A stretch of DNA of 64,000 bases from Sphagnum compactum (taxonomy: Eukaryota > Bryophyta > Sphagnopsida > Sphagnales): NCBI GenBank assembly GCA_965153455.1, contig OZ234500.1:2666001-2730000 (forward strand), written 5' to 3'. Below are positions 48,408 through 63,400 of this stretch, one piece after another. The notes beneath the pieces were generated by a model. That model was not told the origin of the DNA and searched no databases. It saw only the letters and a list, made by a program, of their open reading frames with translations. Numbering within the stretch: the stretch's first letter is position 1; every line of letters begins with the position of its first letter. Made by a program: the position numbers and the translations under genes.

Positions 48408-51400
48408 TGCACGTCCCACATTCCGCACATGCTTCATTTGCACATCACATGCTTGCGATAATGGATTTTTTTCCAACCTACGTGCATATAAGCACGAGGA
48501 TTGCACTCCGAAAGAAGGAATTTTTTTTATAAGTGAGTAAGATAAGAAGTGTAGAGAGTAAGGACCCCCAAAAACCGCACGCCAAGACCTGAGTTGCGGG
48601 ACCCAAATTCCCCGAAATCGCCTTGTTTGAGGCCCTCGTCCGGCATCAAAGAACAAGTAGCACTTTTCTTTTTTGTATAGGTCGGCTGCAATTTTATTTT
48701 GAGAGGAAAAGCACGCACCTTGCCTGTAACCTTCCTCGACGAACCTTACATGTAAGGTGCCATCCTCTCTCGGTTGGGCGGGCGAGAAAAACAATTTACC
48801 GGGGTAAAAAAAAGCCACCCGCCGTCTCCGCACACACTAGCAAAATTCTTCTAATGGTTCTTGTCTTAAGAGACTACAAAAAACCGAGACTCCGCAAGGT
48901 GATCTAGTAAAAACTAGCATCCGTCCGTCATCCACAACACAAACGGCTTTGTCATATTTGGGCATTACCTATATGCACCATATGTCAGCCCGTTCTCGTC
49001 GATTGACATCAGGCTTTTCCGTACATAAGAGTTGCCGGACATTTTCCTTGGGATGGATGGATGATTTTCCTTGGGATGGATGGATGGATTACGGGAAATA
49101 TCCTTAGTCTTCCTCGTGCTTAAAAATTCTTGAGGAGAGAGAAGGGCTTGAGCGGTGTCAAAAAAATACTGAACTTGGCGGGTGACGCCACCCGTCGCTC
49201 CATCCATCCATCCATCCATCCATATTTTTTGAGATAACAAGATCGGATGGATGATCATCAATCCGTTGGTGTTTGAGAGGATAATAGCACACACAAAGAA
49301 AAATTAATAGGTCACATGTCAAACACCATAACTCTAGTTGATACCTTGGTTAGCTCGTGTTCCACCTATAGTTAATACTTCAAGTCGATACTCGAGACCT
49401 TGGTTAGCTCATGTTCCACCTAAAACCCTAGGTGGTCCACCTAAAGCATACGTAGTAAACTCTCGGCTCCGCACATTTCAAAGACCAAAAAAACATGGCA
49501 TATAGCTCATAATTTCAGTTCCTACTATAAAATACCTTGGCAGCTTTTGGCACAAATTATATTATTTTTATAAAAAGATGAAAATTATTTTCAGAAAAAA
49601 AAAAATTTTTTCTCAAAGGAAAAAAAATGTAGTGAAGGAAAATGAACAAATAATTTCATTGTTAATTTCCATTGTGATGCTTTGTCATGACATAGCTTGC
49701 TTGTCACGAGAGATCCGTTGTTGTCTATGGGGCATAATGATTCAAAGTCCAACCTCCGAGTTTCATGCACCACGAGAATCAAAATTGGAGAGGAAAGGAG
49801 GTTTGAAGTACCAAAGGCGTGGTATGACATGGAAATGGCGACCTTGAATTTCTTGGGCAATTGTGAAAGGAGAAGTGGAAAACGTGTGCAAATAATACTT
49901 TACATGAAGTTATCATCATCCATTGGGAAATGGATGGAACCACGTCACCTTTTGGAGTGTTGGAGGTGGTATAGAGTGTGAGGTTTTATGTTCTAATATC
50001 TAAAATATATAAAAAAATTTGTGGGTTTTGTGTGGGTGTGCAATGTGCTAATAACGATAGAGATGATGACTAAGAAAGATGTCATTGCCAAGCTTGTCGG
50101 TGGTTTTATGTTGTTTCTTATGGCCATGTTATGGAGCAATGGTGTGAAGGAAGTTGGTGCAAACAAAGAGGAAGTTGCAATGGTTTGTCTAGCCAAAAGA
50201 TAAGTACCTCGACAAAATCTATCTATGAAGGAAGGTTGTATGTTTTGTTTTGTTTTGTTTTGTAATTATGAGATCCACCAAACCGGGATGCTTTAGATCA
50301 TGTTCTTGGTGTCTTTGGAAAGCTCTCCATGAGGAGGGGTGCATGGGTTAGGTTCCATGATGTTTGGACTTGCAGTGCAAAAGTTCTTGAATATTGAATG
50401 ATTTCTTCACTAAATATTAAATGTAAATCTTAGTTGAAAATTTCGGAGGAGGTGGAATGTGCCTCTTGGTGTTGTTGGAAAGAGCTTGATGAGCCGGATT
50501 TAATGGAATTTATTTGGTAAGATTTGGATTCAGAATGAATGTGGGAGATATTGATTTTTAAGTGATTTCTGCTGCTAAAAATTCAAATAAATTCCAACAA
50601 ACCAGGTTTTGGAAGGAAAAAATCAGTTGAGAACTTTGAGGCTTACCATTCAATTCAAGCATGATTTCCTTTCGTATTTGGTTGTTCCAAAAATTGATAC
50701 GTATATTGCAAAACAATGTTCACATGTTGAGTTTCCTTAATTTGTAATGGGTTCACGCTTGGGCCAACAACATAGGCCACAATAGTGCTTATAATAGGAA
50801 GGGAAGGTGTTGTGGTGTTTTGTTGAATGACCAATAACTTGTAGACAAGATGAATGTTTGATCAACAATTCTTCGCATTCAAATGACACAATTGAAATCG
50901 AGTTTAGGTTAACTAAACATCTAAGCATTGTTGCATGTTGACTTGTTTATGGCATTGAGTTAGTCAAAGGTCTATGGTCATCAAAATATTTTTAAAAATT
51001 AATGTGTTGTTTTTTTATTGAGCCAAGATATCAAGCAAAATAATTTTTATAAATGTTCAATTTTGTGATGTAAGGTCACAAAATTTTTGTTATGAAAATC
51101 TTAGCTCCACACATAATTGTTCATGTCACATATGGGGTTTGATGTTTGTCAAGCATAGACATATGAGGGAAGATCATATTATATTATGTATGTGTAAGAA
51201 TATAGGTCAAGATAATAGAACATGTTCATGATAGCCTCCTAAGGGGTGTTAATCCAAACAATTGTCCACTTAGATTCTATAATTTAGCGATTTTTTTATG
51301 ATTGCAAATGAGAAAGGTTGACAAATTAGAACAATGGACTAATGTTATGGAAGTCATATCTCGTTAACAATAGGGTTGTCTTAATGAGACAATGAAATCT

Positions 51401-54400
51401 TTTATGTAGAAACGATGTGAAGGTCAAGGAATGAAGAGTGCAATCCAAAGGCAAATTCTTAATAAATGCATGAAATGTAAATCATACAAAGGTTTGATTT
51501 ATCCGAAAGGATTCACTATACCAAGACTAGGAGCAATCATCATACACATAGGTGGGTTTGGAGCAATAAATATTGTTAGACTAGACCCTATGCATGAAGG
51601 TTATAACCAATGTTGTTTTAATTTTTTATTTCAAAAGGAACCTTTAGTTTCAATTATAAATTTTTTAATTCTTGATGAAAACTTCGATTTGGTCTTTAGA
51701 ACAATTTTTTTTGAATTTTTAAAACCTTCAATTTTTGTCATTCTCACAAAGAATTTAAAGTCCATTTAGTTTAAAACAAGGTTCGGTTCCATCTCTGTTA
51801 AACCCAACTAAACTTTTTTAAAAACTTATGTAATATAAATTTGTTCAACTTGTGAACATAGATCAAAATAAAGATTATGTAATCTTAATTATGTACGATC
51901 AATCAAAATAATTTGTCTAAAATGTAGGGCCGAGTTTTCGTATTTTTAATAATATTATATTTATGTGCTTAAAGAACTTAACCTTTTTGAAATTGGGCAA
52001 CACCCCCAATTTGAATTTTAATCCAAGTTTGAAAATAGGTCGATTCCCCTATATAAGTTCTAGTGGCAATTCCAAGAAAACTTGGAACCTCTAGTCAAGA
52101 GACGTTAGAACCTTACTTATAACCTAGACCTAAACTTGTTGAACTTTTTGAGATTTTGCATGGTCACTTTTGTGGTTTTATGTGTAAGGGTTTAAAACAC
52201 ATTGGTTTTGGTAACCTATGTTATATATTTTGAAAGAATGGGTAATTAGCACTTGACAATATTAATTCACAACTTTATAAGAATTTTGAACGTCGATAAG
52301 GAAGAAAGGTTCCAAAGATTATAGTTTGAGTGATCATTTTTTAATGTGCCCTACATCCCCTCCCCACCCCCCAAAAACAATAGCCATGGCAACACATGAC
52401 TTGCCCACAATAGTCGGAGCACCCATCCACAACATCCATGGGACCATTTTAATATCCCACAATAACATTGTTTCATCACATGCGAATTAAAATAAAAGAC
52501 AACAAAATTGAAGGATGATGAAATGATTGTGGTTTTCACTATCATGAATGTGCTATGGGTGGTGAAATGAAAGGTCGTGACACGGAAGGTAGTGCCCTAC
52601 TTACTATGGGCAAGTTATGTGTTGCCACGTGGCAAACATTATTGTGGGAGGCACATTTGAAAATGATCGCCCAAATTATGATCTCCACAAAAGCCCATCG
52701 GAGAAGGAAAAGCAAAATAGACTTCCAAATAAGCAAAGTTTTCTATTTAGTATTTTCCATCAAAAATGGGAAATAAGTTATAATATTATTATTGTTATAA
52801 ATAAAGAACATTTAATATGTATGTTTGATTAGAAAATATTTCTTACGTTTCATTCTAATTTCTCAGTGTGCTAAATATGTGATCTATAGAGCTCTTCTAA
52901 CACATCATATGAAGAAATGATAACCAAATCATGTGGCTTTTGTGGACAAAAAATTGATTTCCTAATCTTCACCATGTATTCATTTTTTTCAATACAAGTT
53001 TGTTCTTCTTTTTTTGTTTTTCAATCAAGATATCATGGTGGGAAAATGGCATAAAAATCAATCCAAAGGTCAAATTTTTTGTCCAAGTATTTATCATAAA
53101 ACATTGGGTATATATAGCTATTTGTTATTCAAAACCAATTTAGTGTGAATGGTGTTTAGCTCTGTCGAGTCAATGGGGTTTATCCCCAAGGAACATTTCT
53201 TGATCTTCATTTTGATGCACATGTTCTTATGTGTGTGACTTTGTTAATTTCCCTAGTGTTGGATGCCAATCTAATAGTTTTCAACAATTACAAATAATTT
53301 AATTTTAAGGCAATCCAACTTTTATTTGGTCAAGGTAACGTTATTTTATGCTTTCATAAGAAATAAATGTATCAACTTTAAGCCACCAATTACAATGCCC
53401 TTAACATCTAATAACTTGTATTCCATTTTGCCAACCACATCCTAACATTGAGATTGGTGAGAATGGGTTCATTCAATGTGTTCAATTCCATTCAAAGTTC
53501 ATCAAATTTTATGAAGAATGATACCTTGCCATGGCACATCAAGAAGCTTTTCAAAAAAAATTCAAAAAGTATATCACCATCATTAGCCCACATTCACAAA
53601 TTACAATATTTGTAATAGTTAAAATTAGTGCTTGAAAAAAAACTTGGTTTTTGTTTTGAATTCATTACATTTTGAAACCATGACCATTTTCATTTGGTTA
53701 AACCCACTTATCGTACTATAATGGTCCTAAATTTACATTGATATTATTAACATGGAGCCGACCCTTACAAGGGGCAATGACTTGTGGTGAAGAGGCCCTT
53801 ATTTACAAATGCCAACTAAGGCATATATCTTCCTTCTCTTTACATGTCATAACTCCATGAGTAATCAAGGTTCTCAAAGTCTATTCTTGATTAATTGTAC
53901 AATGGAAAAATTTCTAACATTCCCTTTAAAAAGGTAAATTGCAAATGTTTTTTCCGTTTGAAAAATGATTGCCATTCCATGACATGTTCATTGCAAGTTG
54001 CTTCCATTTATGAAAATTCATGTATATATGATATAGAATATTGAAAATTTGTTACAATATTTTATGTAGAATCACTTCATCATATATATGAAACAAACCC
54101 ATCGTAGTTTTGAAATATAGTCCATTGTTAACCAAGAAGGATTCAAGTTTATCAATGTATAAGTTGAAAATAAGATAGGAATGAGTTGAATGTATAATGC
54201 ATGATCCCATCATCACAATGGTTGGTATTCAAATGTGCATAGCCCATAATGTCTTCACATTGGAACTTGGGACCATTTTTCAATGGAAAAAAATCAAAAT
54301 CAAAAACTTGAAAATGAAGTGATTTTCATTCATTCACCAAAATTGAAAACAAAGAATAAAAGTCACCTAATTATTATATTTGGTTTAAGTAGCCAAAAAT

Positions 54401-54603
54401 ATAAAAGGATGATTAAAGATTTGTATTTTAAATCTTCCTAGGGATAATTGTCATGTTCATTACATCTTCCTTTGCATGATTGCAATTTGGCTACATCACA
54501 AAATTCTTAAAAAACAATTATTGGGAGGTGAATACAAATACTTGGTATTAAACTAAGCATTAAGTAGTATAATGATGGAGAGTCATGTAATCCATTGTCA
54601 ACC
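48408..54603. other. Gene-poor, mostly AT-rich DNA
   Basis: No recognised gene. A GC-richer patch at about 48500-48900 has overlapping frames on both strands without known homologues. GGAT-rich DNA (49041-49090) and an ATCC run (49199-49223) are reverse complementary to each other. A 26-bp direct repeat (ACCTTGGTTAGCTC at 49343 and 49403) is present. Frames at 49697-49981 and 51431-51769 look like chance. Confidence 0.4.
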
Positions 54604-54734
54604 TTTAGGGTTTAGGGTTTAGAGTTTCTCTTCAAGTTAGGTATGTGACTTAAAAGTAGATCTAGTTCCACGTCCCCCTAACAAACAATCTTGTGGCCTA
54701 ATTTTGACATACCTAACTTGAAGAGAAACTCTAA
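54604..54734. repeat. Perfect 28-bp inverted repeat bordered by telomere-like repeats
   Basis: The arm 54619-54646 is exactly reverse complementary to 54707-54734, with a 60-base loop. The left arm continues directly out of a TTTAGGG array (54604-54622), sharing TTTAG with it. A perfect 28-base match in otherwise eroded AT-rich DNA suggests recent origin or selection for the hairpin. No coding frame. Confidence 0.88.
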
Positions 54735-56161
54735 TTCTTGAAAACATGGATTTGTTCTTTAGAATGTATGATACATCATAAATGTCAATTTTCAAACTAA
54801 GAAGTTTTAAGTTGTAAAAATTGTATGTGACTTTTTATAAGAGGGCAAATCTTGGTTAAATCCTTGACTTTGAAGAGTAAGGTTGAGAGTAGAGAGGTTC
54901 ACTCACCCACAAAAGGCAACCCTATCCTTCAAATTGAATGGAGCTTACGTTGCTTACAACAATTGATACAATTAAACGAAGTAGATGTTTCTCTAACAAT
55001 GTAGGAAACGTTGTTGACTCCAAGCATACATTCGAAACATGTGTTGTACATGAACTTCACGCCACAATATCATCTTAGAAGGAAAAAGAGAAAAGGCATC
55101 ACACATTGCACAAATCGCATTGGTCATTTGTCTAGCCTTTCTACTACTACTACTACTACTACTAGAGCATGCGCCACCAATAAATGCCTCAAATTGGTGG
55201 CACATGGTTGCCTTCATCCTAGATGTTCCAAATACGTTAATATCGTGACTTGTGTTTGAGAAGGGCAAAAGAACAAACAATTTTTAGACTTTTTTTCATA
55301 TAAGACTTTGAAATTTTTAATGAAAACTTAAGTCTTTTACACTAGGAATTCAAATCCTCGCACATTTACTTGGGACTATGTTTATACACGGACTTGGTTG
55401 ATACCAAAAGAAAAAGTCGACGTTTTGGGGAATCTTGCAAGAAAAATTCATAGGTAAATAAAAAACAACAATTTGCATCCCAAAGAAATTGATTTGTGAG
55501 CACACAATGAAGTGGTTTTTTTGATTTAATTTTTAAATAATTATTAATTTATTTTAGTGGTCCTTGTTTTGAGTCACCACTATGGAAATATGTGTGGAAA
55601 GTTTTTTGTTATGTGCAAGTGATCAACAAAACTATGATAATAATTTTAAAAAATTCTACAAAATAGACTGAGGGTGCAAAAATTCAAAATTTTCATGTAT
55701 AGTCAAAGTCCTCGTGTGAGAGTCTAAAGTCCTCTTGTGAAAATCCCGAAAGTTTAATATTAAAAGTGGTCAAAATGAACAAAAGTTTTGTTTTTGTGCA
55801 AGCGCCTATTCCATACTAGTCAATGGATAAGTTTATATGGTTGCCATTGCAAGGGACCCCGGCCTAATGTCGGGGAGGTCACAAGCTATAGGTCCAACTA
55901 ATGGGTCCATTTTTTTGATGTAATCGACACATAAGAGAGGTTTTTGCCACATTTACGAACTTGTCGACTATTTGCAAAAGGTGCTATATTGAAAAAAAAT
56001 TAATGCCAAAATCATGTGGTTTTAAAGATTTTCAATAGCCAGAATTCAAACTAAAATTTGAGAAAATTTCGCCAGATTTCTATATGCACTTCAAGTAGGT
56101 AGCCAAAAATATAGAAGGTCGCCGTTTTTTAATGACTTGTATTATTTTAAAGAGATTGTAA
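54735..56161. other. AT-rich intergenic DNA
   Basis: No gene recognised. Contains a (CTA)n microsatellite at 55141-55164. Confidence 0.45.
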
Positions 56162-56275
56162 GAACATCTCCAACCATGCTCAAAATAATGTGACCTTGCA
56201 AAATATTTCTCACATCCAAGTTTAGTTATTTACTTTTTTTTTCCAACCCCACCGATAAAACTAAAGGCTTGTGAG
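56162..56275. mobile_element. Partial second copy of the Tourist-like MITE
   Basis: Starts GAACATCTCC after TAA and follows the left 110 bp or so of the element at 47398, sharing ATGTGACC, TTCTCACATCCAAGTT, AGTTATTT and CAACCCCACC-type blocks. A matching right end was not found, so the copy is truncated or the right half is too diverged. Confidence 0.7.
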
Positions 56276-59200
56276 GCACTAATTATATATTTTTGGATTT
56301 GCCAAAAATCATAAAAAAATACCTACTTACCATGCCGAAACTCTAAAAGAAACTCTCAAACACACTACTACCTTCATTATTTGTATAGTGCATAATTGTA
56401 AAACATTATTAAATATTTTTATTGCTGAAAGTAAATAACAAAAAAGTAGGAAAATTGCGAGTGGATGGGTGATCACTCGCAAGAGGACTTAGCCAAATTT
56501 GGCTACAAGTCGGAGAGAAAAATAAAAAACATTTTGAAACACTGATATATTATTGGCAACATGCAAGAACAAATGATCTCAATATGGCAATTTCAACTTT
56601 TTCTTCTTAGATATATGGCAACTTTGGGGGATTTTTTCTTTACAAAATCCTTTGTACAAGTCACAACCCTTTATTTGTCACCAAGTGATGAAATTTAGTG
56701 ACCCAAAAAAAACCCCATGATAGGAATGTGCATACCACTCTTTTTTTTGCTTGCTATATATATATAGCCAAAAAGTGAAATGAAAGTTTAAAAGTGCTAA
56801 AACCAAATCAATTAATAGGTGTTCAATTATATTTTAAATATTTTTCAAATGGGTATTGCACACTATCCAATCAAGTTGATGGATTTATGGTGTGAATACA
56901 AGTTGGCACAAAGCAAAATTTAAAACTTGGATGTACTCAAAATGAATGGAAACAAAACAAATGACATGTATTGCCCCAAAAAATTTGAGCAAAGGGAATA
57001 AATTGCTTTCATAAATTCCTTCACTTACAAGGGGTTGTTTCCATTTTAAGTTCTTATAACCAATTTAATATATGCCATTTCTTTGTTGCAGTTGTTGTTA
57101 ATTATGGTGATGTAAATTTGTTACCTTAAAATTAGTGATTTGTGTTAGAAACATTTCATCATCAAAATAACTAAAAGATTATATATATATATCAACTTAA
57201 GTTAACTTTAACCTTTTTTAAAAGCTCAACAATTCATAATCAAATAATATATGTAATATTCCCATTTTGACAACATGTCAATTAAGAAGCATAGAAGTTT
57301 ATTGGATTGATAAAATAAATTAGTATATTTCATGTTTAAATTGCCACACCGCGACATCTCACTCTTGGTTAATATTGCACAAAAGTTCTTAAACTTTTTG
57401 TTCCTAACAAGTTCAAAAATGTATTCATCTTCAAAATAATATATTTTTATTTTTGTTCTAAGAATTTTCTTAAGTCATGAAAGGTTTTCAATAAATCTAT
57501 ATATTTTCTTTCAACACTTTTTAAAGTGACAAAACATGTTGGGGATTCAAGTTGACAAATCATTACAAACACATATTTTCGAAGACACTGCAAATAATAT
57601 GAAGTACAAATACTTTGAAGTTATGTATATTCCAATTCAAATTTAACCTTGAACCTCAATGTCCTAGAATATTTGAAATTGAGCTATGTGATTTGCCTTG
57701 TAATCATGCATAATTAATGTTGATATAGATGTAATTGATTCATTCTACAAATTTTTCAAAAAACAATTCATGTGTACATTGCTATTGGTTTAGTGAATGT
57801 ACACAAGATGGAAAACTATTGGTACATTTATTGAATTTCCCTATAGGTATTGTCGTAATAGTTTGAGAAGTATGGTAATAGCCACAAGTTTGGAAAATTA
57901 AAACTTGTTTTGAAAGGTGTCAAACTTGAAGAAATGATAGTGAACACTTTGAAGATCTCTACAAACATCACATTAACATTGAAAATGTGTCTTGAATAGT
58001 TTTACAATGTGCATGCAAGATCAACAAAACGCATTTTGAATTGTTGGAACATAAATGAAGAATAAAAAATGATGATGAATTATTCATTATAAATTTTATA
58101 TATAAAATGAAGGTTTGAACACAAATGAAAAGAATAAATAAATAAATCGTGATTTTTGTTTCTTCTAAATCAATATAAGAGTTTGTTCAAATGGTTAAGG
58201 CCTTGTGACCCAACTCAAGGTACTCTTGAGTTGCTTTGTCAATATTGAAGTGATTATGATAGAGCTTGAAGTCAAAATCAACTTCACTTCACAATATTCA
58301 ATCAATGAAAGCATTATTTAGAAAAATTGTACCAAGTGCATCATTGAGAACAAATCTACCAACTCTTAGTAAGAAGAGGATAACTTGTTCTAGATAGAAA
58401 AAAATTTAGTATCCTCAAAAAAATTCCCATCAACAACAAAAAAAACTCTTACTTTTGATTCATGAAATCATGCACTTGTAAAACCACAACAACAATACAT
58501 GAAACGACATGTTATGCCCTATGAGTTACAAATTTGACAACATAATCATGATGCATGAACATGAGATGAATAGGAAAAGTAGAAATTTTCACAATCTTGT
58601 TAGTCAATGAATTGATCTTAATGACATGAAGATTATCACCATGTTTGTATTTGGACTTTGCACCACAATTGGAATTCGTGATTTTTTAACATACTTCCTA
58701 ATGTCAATTCTGTGAAAATGATGGTGGTGCAAAAGCCTCTAGAATCACCACAATGATGGATTGTTTAGATCACATGATCAACTAGATTTGCTTGGAAACA
58801 TTTGTACGAAGATTTCCCAATGTCCCCAACTCACACACTTATTCATAACATTTCCTTCAAAACAAGCACTTTGGATTTTCACAAGGTTGTCCTTAAAACC
58901 TTTCATTATAATCCTTAAAACAACAAGTTATTTTTCCCCTTTACATTTCTTTATAGGACTAGAAGAGGAATTAGCCTCAATGGCAATAGAGAGAATTGTT
59001 GTTCTTCCTATTCATGAGAGAATTGTTGTTAATGGGTGTTTCTACTAAAGAGAAAACTAGTATTGGTGTTGATGGTGTTCTTATTTTGGAGTTTTCTATT
59101 CTCCTATTATGGTTCAAAAGAGATCCGTGGTTTTTGTTTGACAAGTGAGGAAATTGCTTTTAGAGCTCAACAATGGTTTTTGGAATGATGTTTTTGCGAA

Positions 59201-60469
59201 TGAGCTTCCAAAATACAAGGAGAGATTAGATGTTATTTGTTGTCATCCACCATTTGAGATTGTTAATGTCAAATACGTCTGGTGGTCATGTCATCAACCC
59301 CTTGCAAAACTATTCAAGAACAATCAATTATGTTGGTGATCTAAATTGTGTTCCTATTTTGGCACCACTAGAAGGAACTGAAAAGGCAAGTTGATTATTG
59401 TTGATCCTCATACTTCATATTGTATTTGGGTTACAAGTTATGTAAACTCACGTGATTTGAGATATTCATTCACTCTTGATTGAGATTGAATTCAAATTTG
59501 GCGCTATCATTGCCATTGGACTTTGCAATTGAACTGAATTTGAAAACCTTGTTTTAAGTTTGATCACTTTTTCAAACTAAAGTGCTTTGAATTGTTCAAA
59601 TTTTTTTGTCAAAGTCGAGAAAATGCAATTTGTAAAGAATATTTTTGTAGGAGAAAAGAAATAATAACCACATCAAATCCTTCTAACGCACTGGACAAAT
59701 CAAACTTCAAACAAATCTTTTAATGCATTACCCACCAAACAAATCATTTTAAGGGAAAACATCCTTTGTTCCTTAGTTTCCCTCTTTAGTTCTTTGCAAT
59801 TTTTCATGCACCCAGTTATTTAGAGCAATAAAATCCCTGCACATGCATTGACACACCTACATGTTGACAATGTAGAAAACCTGAAGGCCATCTTCACAAC
59901 AACCTTATATTCAGTCTCAAGACAGTTGTTTGTTTCTAGATGTCTAAACCCTATGTACATCTAGACTATGCAACACTTGGCACAATTATGTACTAATACA
60001 GTTGAAATCAAGTTTCCCTTTCATTTGTTTTCATGTCTTGAAAACGGTACATTCTTCCTGTTCAAATGCTTCATCTGATAGTAGCCCAAGTGTCTTGCCT
60101 CTGGAGTGCAAATGACACAAAACATTGCATTTTGGTCATCAAGACTGAGTTGCAAGTTTTTGAAGTTGATTCCATGCACCAGATCCTATATCCTTTCACT
60201 TGTCATTTGACTTACAAACCCTCAACTGTAACTATATTCTGTTTTCTCTGTAAGGTTTGGAAAGATCCAAAAAATTTACAAGTACCTGTAAGATAGCATT
60301 GATTCTACTGTGTCCGTTGCTGTACATATCTATGCAGGCAACTTCTGAGCTGCACAGGAGGCTCGTTTATGTTTGGCTCTCTCCACAGAGCACTGGCAGC
60401 TTTGTCTTGGTTTTGGAGCTGGCAAAACCACAACTTTCCATGCACTGCTGTAGCAACAGGATGCCTTCC
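56276..60469. other. AT-rich gene-poor DNA and POT1 3' flank
   Basis: No gene recognised. A palindromic GGCTATATATATATAGC-like motif lies near 56753-56770, and an AT dinucleotide run lies at 57181-57191. Composition becomes less AT-rich from about 59.8 kb, approaching the POT1 gene. The POT1 3' untranslated region should lie just below 60470. Confidence 0.4.
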
Positions 60470-63400
60470 TCAACCTGGAAACCGTGTACCAAAAATTTGG
60501 AACTGCCGGGAGTCCCAAGGATGTGATTTATCTGTATAGTAAGACTTGAGGCAGCATTTAATCCAGGGAGGATTGTGGGGACCTGTATCCTGCTGGCCCA
60601 ATAACCGATGCACTTTGCGTTGAAGTGCTTCTACTGTGGCACCCTGTTCACGAAGATCAGCTGCAGGATGCCCATTGAAAAACTCCACCTGCAAGGAGTC
60701 CATAAGTATTGAAATAAGGGTCTGTTTTATTGTATTGTCAGTATTTTATGTACAGGAGATGAGGTCATCTGAATATACTAGACAATTGCCTACCATATCT
60801 GCTATTGATTTTGACTACCACTTACCCAATCAAACAGTACACAATGTGCTGAAGCAATTAATTTCCTTGAGGCATTTGTGAGTAAAAAATTGCCAGACTT
60901 TAAAATCATGCTCAAAATCATGTTATGACTGTCGAGAGATCTATAGTATGGTCTCCAATATGTGGGGGGGGAATTTGCACTGTAAACCTCAACATAATAC
61001 AACACATGTTGCTATCTTTGGAGTCAGTACTGGGGGGCAGTCACTATCCCCACCCTACAGACAGTGATAGAGGGGGCATCATCTCTTCAATAACTATTTT
61101 CAAAGAGGTCAAAATGAGACATACCGCATCTTCACCATACAGTAAAGCACGCAGACGAGCAGTTGGATCCTCCAGAGTGAGGCAAACTGCATATACAAAG
61201 GTACCCACAGCACCTAGTCCACAGAAATCAAGTACATCTGATGGCCATGTGGCCATCACTCGCACCATGCATCGGAACTTGTGAGTTACCTGTTCAAAGT
61301 ATGTCATGCCCACACAGCACATCCAAGTGTTGAACTCAGCACACCCTGCAACTAATTTCTTATGTTTTACTTTACTTGCTTTCTAGTTTTGTAACTTATA
61401 ATTGAAAATTCTTTGGAGGTGGTTTGCTTGAAAGGGGGAATAAGAGATACCTGTGGATGGGCAAGAACCTCCCGTAATGTTGAGAAGCTCACATGGTCAT
61501 AGTCTGTCACTGCAGAAGAAGCACAAACATTAGTCTTGGTGTAAAATTGAGGAAATGCTGGCACAAGAAAAAGGAGTAAAGAAAAACTAGGAAGCATACC
61601 TGTAATACATTGAGGTGGCTTCGGACACCATTGAGGAAGGCGTCCTTCCACTGTAGCTAGTCGCTCTTGATATGCCCTGCAAACCCATATATCACCACTT
61701 CAGTTAGACACAGAGGCAACATAGTTAACACCTTGAGAGCAATTTTCTTTCAAATACAGATAAAATCAATTCACCTTTCACAGTTTTGCACCAGTTGCGT
61801 GCTGACGGGGAGAAGACTGATTTTGCTCTCACGCAGAATGATGCCTTCATACTGACCATCATGAATTCGGCATGCCAAGTTGCGTAGCTTCACCCAGTCC
61901 CCAGCAACTGGAAGTTGAGGTGGCAGCACATCTCCAGGCATGTCAGGCAACAGTGGTAACACAGTGCCGACTGCTGGGAAGCCTTGCATGACCTCTCTTG
62001 ACACTGTGAACTCTATGTGGCTCCACCTCCATTGCTCTATATCCTCAATGTCTGGCTCTTCCCTGCAACATGAGACATCCTCAAATGTAACCTGTATGTG
62101 CATGTCCACACCAGTGTCCAAGATTCAGCTGAATGAACAAGGTGTGTAATTTTACTTGCTACTACAACCAGCACACAGAAGCATACAAAGTAAAAGCAAT
62201 AATGACCTTCAGAGTTTGCAGCAAGGAGGGACATACAGGAGACCACCAGCAGGGGGTGCATCAGTGCCATCCCAAACATATATGGTAACAGCACGGTCAT
62301 TGATATCTTGGTCATGCACAAACAGTATCTGCATCACATCCATTCTTGATCACAAACCAAATCCAGCTACCAGCCAGATCCAACTTGTTCAATATTCCAT
62401 GCATGTGCATGTTTAGCATCCTTTGTCATAATTGACAATCAAGGGATAACTGAAAATCCTGGTCACTCACAATTGTCAAGAAGGGAGTAGACAATACAAC
62501 AGTCACAGAAAGATTGGGGAACACTCACTTTGCAGCAAAGATCAAAGTAGGAACCGACTTTCATGTCTTTGATGGATACCATATACTTGTTGCTGCCTGT
62601 TCCTGAACCATAAAGTGCTCAAATCCCAGCCATCAATCATGTCACTTGGAGGGAAAAAGCTTATTGTAGAAGACAGACATATATGCTTGAAAACATGACT
62701 CCACAACATACAAGCTTTGATACACACCTAGAGCACCCTGGATTGCAACAACTATATATATACATACAGGAACATGCAAGAACACTGTGTGACCCACGAG
62801 GTCCCTCAAGACAACTGTAACCTAATCCAGATTTCATAAACAAGAATAAAAAATTCAGTGATATGTTACTTCATCCCTGCATATGACACAACCCCTGATT
62901 CCACAACAAAAGAACTCCTAATCAGAGAAGATCTTGTGGGTAGAAAAATCTCATTGCACCAATTCCTGGACAATTATGAGGAAATCTTGAACTGCAAGAC
63001 AAGCTTGCCATGTGCTTGCTGTGAGTGAGAGAGACAAATACCCATATCAAGAGGGTGTGTGCGCACCCAGGAACGCATGAGGTCAACCATTGTGCGATCA
63101 ACTTGTTCCAGTGTGAAGTGGCTGTGTGACATCTGATAAGGCTCATAACCTTGCCCTTCCATACCTGGCAGCAGAACAAATGCAGAACCTTTACTTGGGT
63201 GTCCCTGTGCCTGTGGTGCATCCTCATAGTTGCTCATCTGCAGCCCTCCACAAATAAAATAGGGGATGTTGTTGTCCTCATGCTGAACATCTCAAGAAGA
63301 GCTGTTTGGCACTTTTACCTGCTTCTTTTCAAAAACCCTAAGAGAAACAAGCAATGGAGACAATATAGAGAGGTGAAGGAAGAAGAAATAACCTGCCTTG

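Noticed and set aside
51431-51769. 112-codon open frame on the plus strand
   Set aside because: Composition is typical of AT-rich chance frames (F, I, K, N-rich), no family is recognisable and there are no splice or neighbour signals.
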